DNA from: Eubacterium sp.
GTDB lineage: Bacteria > Bacillota > Clostridia > Lachnospirales > Lachnospiraceae
Direction: 5' to 3'
Length of the DNA stretch: 64,000 nucleotides
Assembly: GCA_024690665.1 (NCBI GenBank)
Contig: JAILOU010000002.1
Span: 1-64,000, forward strand
The notes under the pieces were generated by a model. It was not told the origin of the DNA, searched no databases, and saw nothing but the letters and a program-made list of their open reading frames with translations. This document shows, in pieces, positions 62,247 through 64,000 of the stretch (position 1 is its first letter; each line of letters starts with the position of its first letter). Both the position numbers and the translations under genes were made by a program.

Positions 62247-62711
62247 ATGACAATTGATTCAATTGGAATGGGTTATTCAAATTATCAATTTCATACCGAA
62301 CAGCAGGCGAAAGAGGCCGGCGTTTCAAATGGAGAGATTAAGAATTTGAAACGAGTGGGTAATATCGAATGCGCTACATGTGCAAGCCGTAAGTATCAGG
62401 ATGGTTCTGATGAGATGGTTTCATTTAAAGCGGCTGCTCATATTGATCCCTCAGCTGCAGCGGCAAGAGTTTCAGCTCATGAGCAGGAACATGTATCAAA
62501 CGCATACAAAGATGCTGCACAAAATAATGGAAAAGTGATTAATGCATCGGTTCAGTTGCATACATCGATATGTCCGGAGTGTGGAAGAACATATGTCTCC
62601 GGAGGAACAACAACGACTCAGATTATGTATAAGGATGATGAGTATTCTCAAAATGCGAAGAGTCGGGACGCGGCAGGTCTTGTTGGGGGAAACATTGATC
62701 TGGTATGCTAG
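62247..62711 (+). CDS. Putative metalloprotease-like protein with HExxH and zinc ribbon
   Basis: This 154-residue protein has a zincin-type motif H78-E-Q-E-H82 in RVSAHEQEHV and two CxxC pairs (C42/C45, C109/C112), which could form one zinc ribbon. It resembles small SprA-related putative metalloproteases, where AHE..H is preceded by an Ala-rich segment as here, but homology could not be tested. There is no signal peptide. GGGATGTGATG precedes the ATG. Substrate unknown; a surface or flagellar link is speculative. Confidence 0.65.
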   Translation: MTIDSIGMGYSNYQFHTEQQAKEAGVSNGEIKNLKRVGNIECATCASRKYQDGSDEMVSFKAAAHIDPSAAAARVSAHEQEHVSNAYKDAAQNNGKVINASVQLHTSICPECGRTYVSGGTTTTQIMYKDDEYSQNAKSRDAAGLVGGNIDLVC

Positions 62712-62732
62712 AAGATAGAGGAGGATTTATAG

Positions 62733-63185
62733 ATGAAGTGCCCTTTTTGCAGTAGTGATAATACACGAGTAATTGATTCAAGACCGGCTGATGATAATAC
62801 ATCGATTCGTCGAAGAAGAGAATGCGATGATTGTCAGAAGCGATTTACAACTTATGAAAAGGTCGAAACAATTCCGCTTATTGTAATTAAAAAAGATGAG
62901 ACACGTGAACAGTATGACCGTACGAAGATTGAAGCCGGTGTACTAAGGGCCTGCTATAAAAGACCAATTTCAATCAACCAGATTAACCAGTTGATTGATG
63001 AAGTTGAAACAGAGATCTTCAATCTTGAGATGAAAGAAATTCCAAGTACCAGAATCGGTGAGATTGTAATGAGAAAGTTAAAAGAACTCGAACCGGTTGC
63101 ATATGTACGATTCGCATCTGTATATCGAGAGTTTAAAGATGTGAATACATTTATGGATGAATTAAAAAATATATTAGATAAATAA
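62733..63185 (+). CDS. nrdR: Transcriptional repressor NrdR
   Basis: This 150-residue repressor of ribonucleotide reductase genes binds ATP or dATP. The N-terminal zinc ribbon CPFCSSDNTRVIDSRP...RRRECDDCQKRFTTYE is complete, followed by the ATP-cone domain (KKDETREQYDRTKIEAGVLRAC). AGGAGG precedes the ATG. No ribonucleotide reductase gene is in the window, so it acts in trans. Confidence 0.98.
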   Translation: MKCPFCSSDNTRVIDSRPADDNTSIRRRRECDDCQKRFTTYEKVETIPLIVIKKDETREQYDRTKIEAGVLRACYKRPISINQINQLIDEVETEIFNLEMKEIPSTRIGEIVMRKLKELEPVAYVRFASVYREFKDVNTFMDELKNILDK

Positions 63186-63203
63186 AAATTCGTAATTAGG
63201 GGT

Positions 63204-63229
63204 TAAGTACACATAAATTTCGCCGATAT
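63204..63229 (+). promoter_or_regulatory. Candidate sigma-28 (SigD/FliA) promoter
   Basis: GCCGATAT (63222-63229) is a perfect match to the sigma-28 -10 element. TAAG (63204-63207) lies 14 bases upstream, close to the TAAA-N15 arrangement. The next gene starts about 48 bases further on. This suggests control by the motility sigma factor. Confidence 0.6.
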
Positions 63230-63276
63230 ATATTGTGAATGGAAAGAAAAAATTACCAAGGAAGGTGGTGTGAAAG

Positions 63277-63675
63277 ATGAATATTTCCGGAATTCGCGGA
63301 TACGCAGGTTATTATAATAACGTAAGTTCTGTATATAATAAGCCGGAGTCTAATCAGGTTGCATCTGAGAATTTATCACTTGATGCGCAGACTAATTCAT
63401 CTGGACGCCCGTTAGAAGATTTTTCTACTTCCCTTTCTACAGAAGATTCCATTAAGGGTGCTGAAAGTTTTGCAAATCAGTTTGAACCAAACGCTGAGTA
63501 CTCTTTAAAGGGCGCTGATAGCGATCTTGCTTCTTTGGATGAAACAAAGAGTGTTGCTAACACACAAAAACAGCAGATTATGGCACAGTATCAGATGTTT
63601 GTCGGTTCTGCACAGGCAGTTTCAAGTGTCTCAGTTGCATCTGCATCTAGACCAATGGAAGATTTTTCGGTATAA
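63277..63675 (+). CDS. Uncharacterized 132-residue protein, possible motility regulon member
   Basis: This soluble, Ser/Ala/Gln-rich protein starts MNISGIRGYAGYYNNVSSVY and has no signal peptide or membrane helix. A short motif RP-[LM]-EDFS occurs twice, at residues 44-50 and at the extreme C-terminus (125-131), with a variable region between. No known domain was recognised. AAGGAAGGTGG lies before the ATG and a sigma-28-like promoter precedes it, so a flagellar or late-motility role is suggested but unproven. Confidence 0.65.
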   Translation: MNISGIRGYAGYYNNVSSVYNKPESNQVASENLSLDAQTNSSGRPLEDFSTSLSTEDSIKGAESFANQFEPNAEYSLKGADSDLASLDETKSVANTQKQQIMAQYQMFVGSAQAVSSVSVASASRPMEDFSV

Positions 63676-63690
63676 TATAGAATTTGTAAG

Positions 63691-63717
63691 AGTTGTCGCT
63701 TTTGCGGCAGCTTTTTT
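63691..63717 (+). terminator. Terminator before rpiB
   Basis: AGTTGTCGC (63691-63699) pairs with GCGGCAGCT (63704-63712), two G-U pairs, loop TTTT, followed by a T run. Confidence 0.75.
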
Positions 63718-63750
63718 ATGTATGTTTTGGATATGAAAAGGAGATATATG

Positions 63751-64000
63751 ATGAAGATTGCAATTGGAAATGATCATGCGGCAGTAGAGTTAAAAAATGA
63801 AATCAAAGCTTATCTTGAAGAGCTCGGACATGAAGTAATTAATTACGGAACTGATACAAATGACAGTTGCCATTATCCTGTATATGGTGAAAAGGTTGCG
63901 AATGTTGTTGCAGCCGGCGAAGTTGATTGCGGTGTATTAATCTGTGGTACCGGAGTAGGGATTTCTGTCGCTGCCAATAAGGTACAGGGCGTTCGTGCGG
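63751..64000 (+). CDS. rpiB: Ribose-5-phosphate isomerase B, cut by the window end
   Basis: The first 83 codons of RpiB are present: MKIAIGNDHAAVELKNEI, then GTDTNDSCHYPVYGEKVA and DCGVLICGTGVGISVAANK with the cysteine used as base in this family. It interconverts ribose and ribulose 5-phosphate. AAAAGGAGA lies before an ATGATG pair at 63748/63751. The 3' part lies beyond the window. Confidence 0.93.
   Translation, partial: MKIAIGNDHAAVELKNEIKAYLEELGHEVINYGTDTNDSCHYPVYGEKVANVVAAGEVDCGVLICGTGVGISVAANKVQGVRA

Overview
The window is 64 kb of a low-to-mid GC Gram-positive chromosome. Purine-rich Shine-Dalgarno sites, TTGACA/TATAAT promoters and U-tailed terminators all fit a Firmicute. The gene set points to an anaerobic member of Clostridia, most likely Lachnospiraceae: anaerobic corrin-ring enzymes, Pta-AckA, a flavin reductase-rubredoxin fusion, the UPF0237/UPF0210 pair, and purine synthesis split into a PurO-type cyclohydrolase and a separate AICAR transformylase. 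The species cannot be named from sequence alone. No tRNA, rRNA, CRISPR array, phage or insertion sequence was seen. This is mostly core chromosome.

Layout. 0.2-0.7 kb: a low-molecular-weight phosphatase closed by its own terminator. 0.8-13.5 kb: a compact co-directional cobalamin operon (cbiB, cobD-like, cbiP, cbiC, an iron-sulfur corrinoid activase, cbiL, cbiF, cobT, cbiH, a CbiJ-CbiE-CbiT fusion, cobU, cobS, and a short degenerate CobU-like protein). It runs on into folC, a 33-residue microprotein and a Xaa-Pro aminopeptidase, ending at a strong terminator near 16.75 kb. 16.8-23.1 kb: polA, an in-frame fusion of CoaE with an FtsA-like actin-fold protein, and a YycJ-type metallo-hydrolase. 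23.2-26.9 kb: UPF0237/UPF0210 and the two last steps of IMP synthesis. 27-31.8 kb, minus strand: pyruvate carboxylase and TmcAL. 32-34.3 kb: pta-ackA. 34.5-37.9 kb: an ABC exporter.

38-49.2 kb: YceD-L32, a nucleotide-kinase-like protein, a rubredoxin fusion, RsmH, MazG, endonuclease IV, a YbaK deacylase, MATE and AEC transporters, a DUF2520 dehydrogenase, an SGNH hydrolase and a SUV3-like helicase. 49.2-60.8 kb: lipid, RNA-processing and secretion housekeeping genes (plsX, acpP, rnc, smc, ftsY, ilvA, ylxM, ffh, rpsP, khpA, rimM, trmD). rplS does not follow trmD. 60.8-64 kb is the least ordinary part: duplicated small membrane proteins, a zinc-ribbon TM2 protein, a 128-bp block of three hairpins, an HExxH protein, nrdR, a protein behind a sigma-28-like promoter, and the start of rpiB.

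Points most worth a second look: the CoaE/FtsA-like fusion with a good internal ribosome-binding site; the three-hairpin element at 61.95 kb with a shortened copy at 46.02 kb; the corrinoid activase and degenerate CobU paralogue inside a B12 operon that shows a palindrome rather than a B12 riboswitch; the possible motility-regulon protein at 63.3 kb; and the microprotein between folC and pepP.
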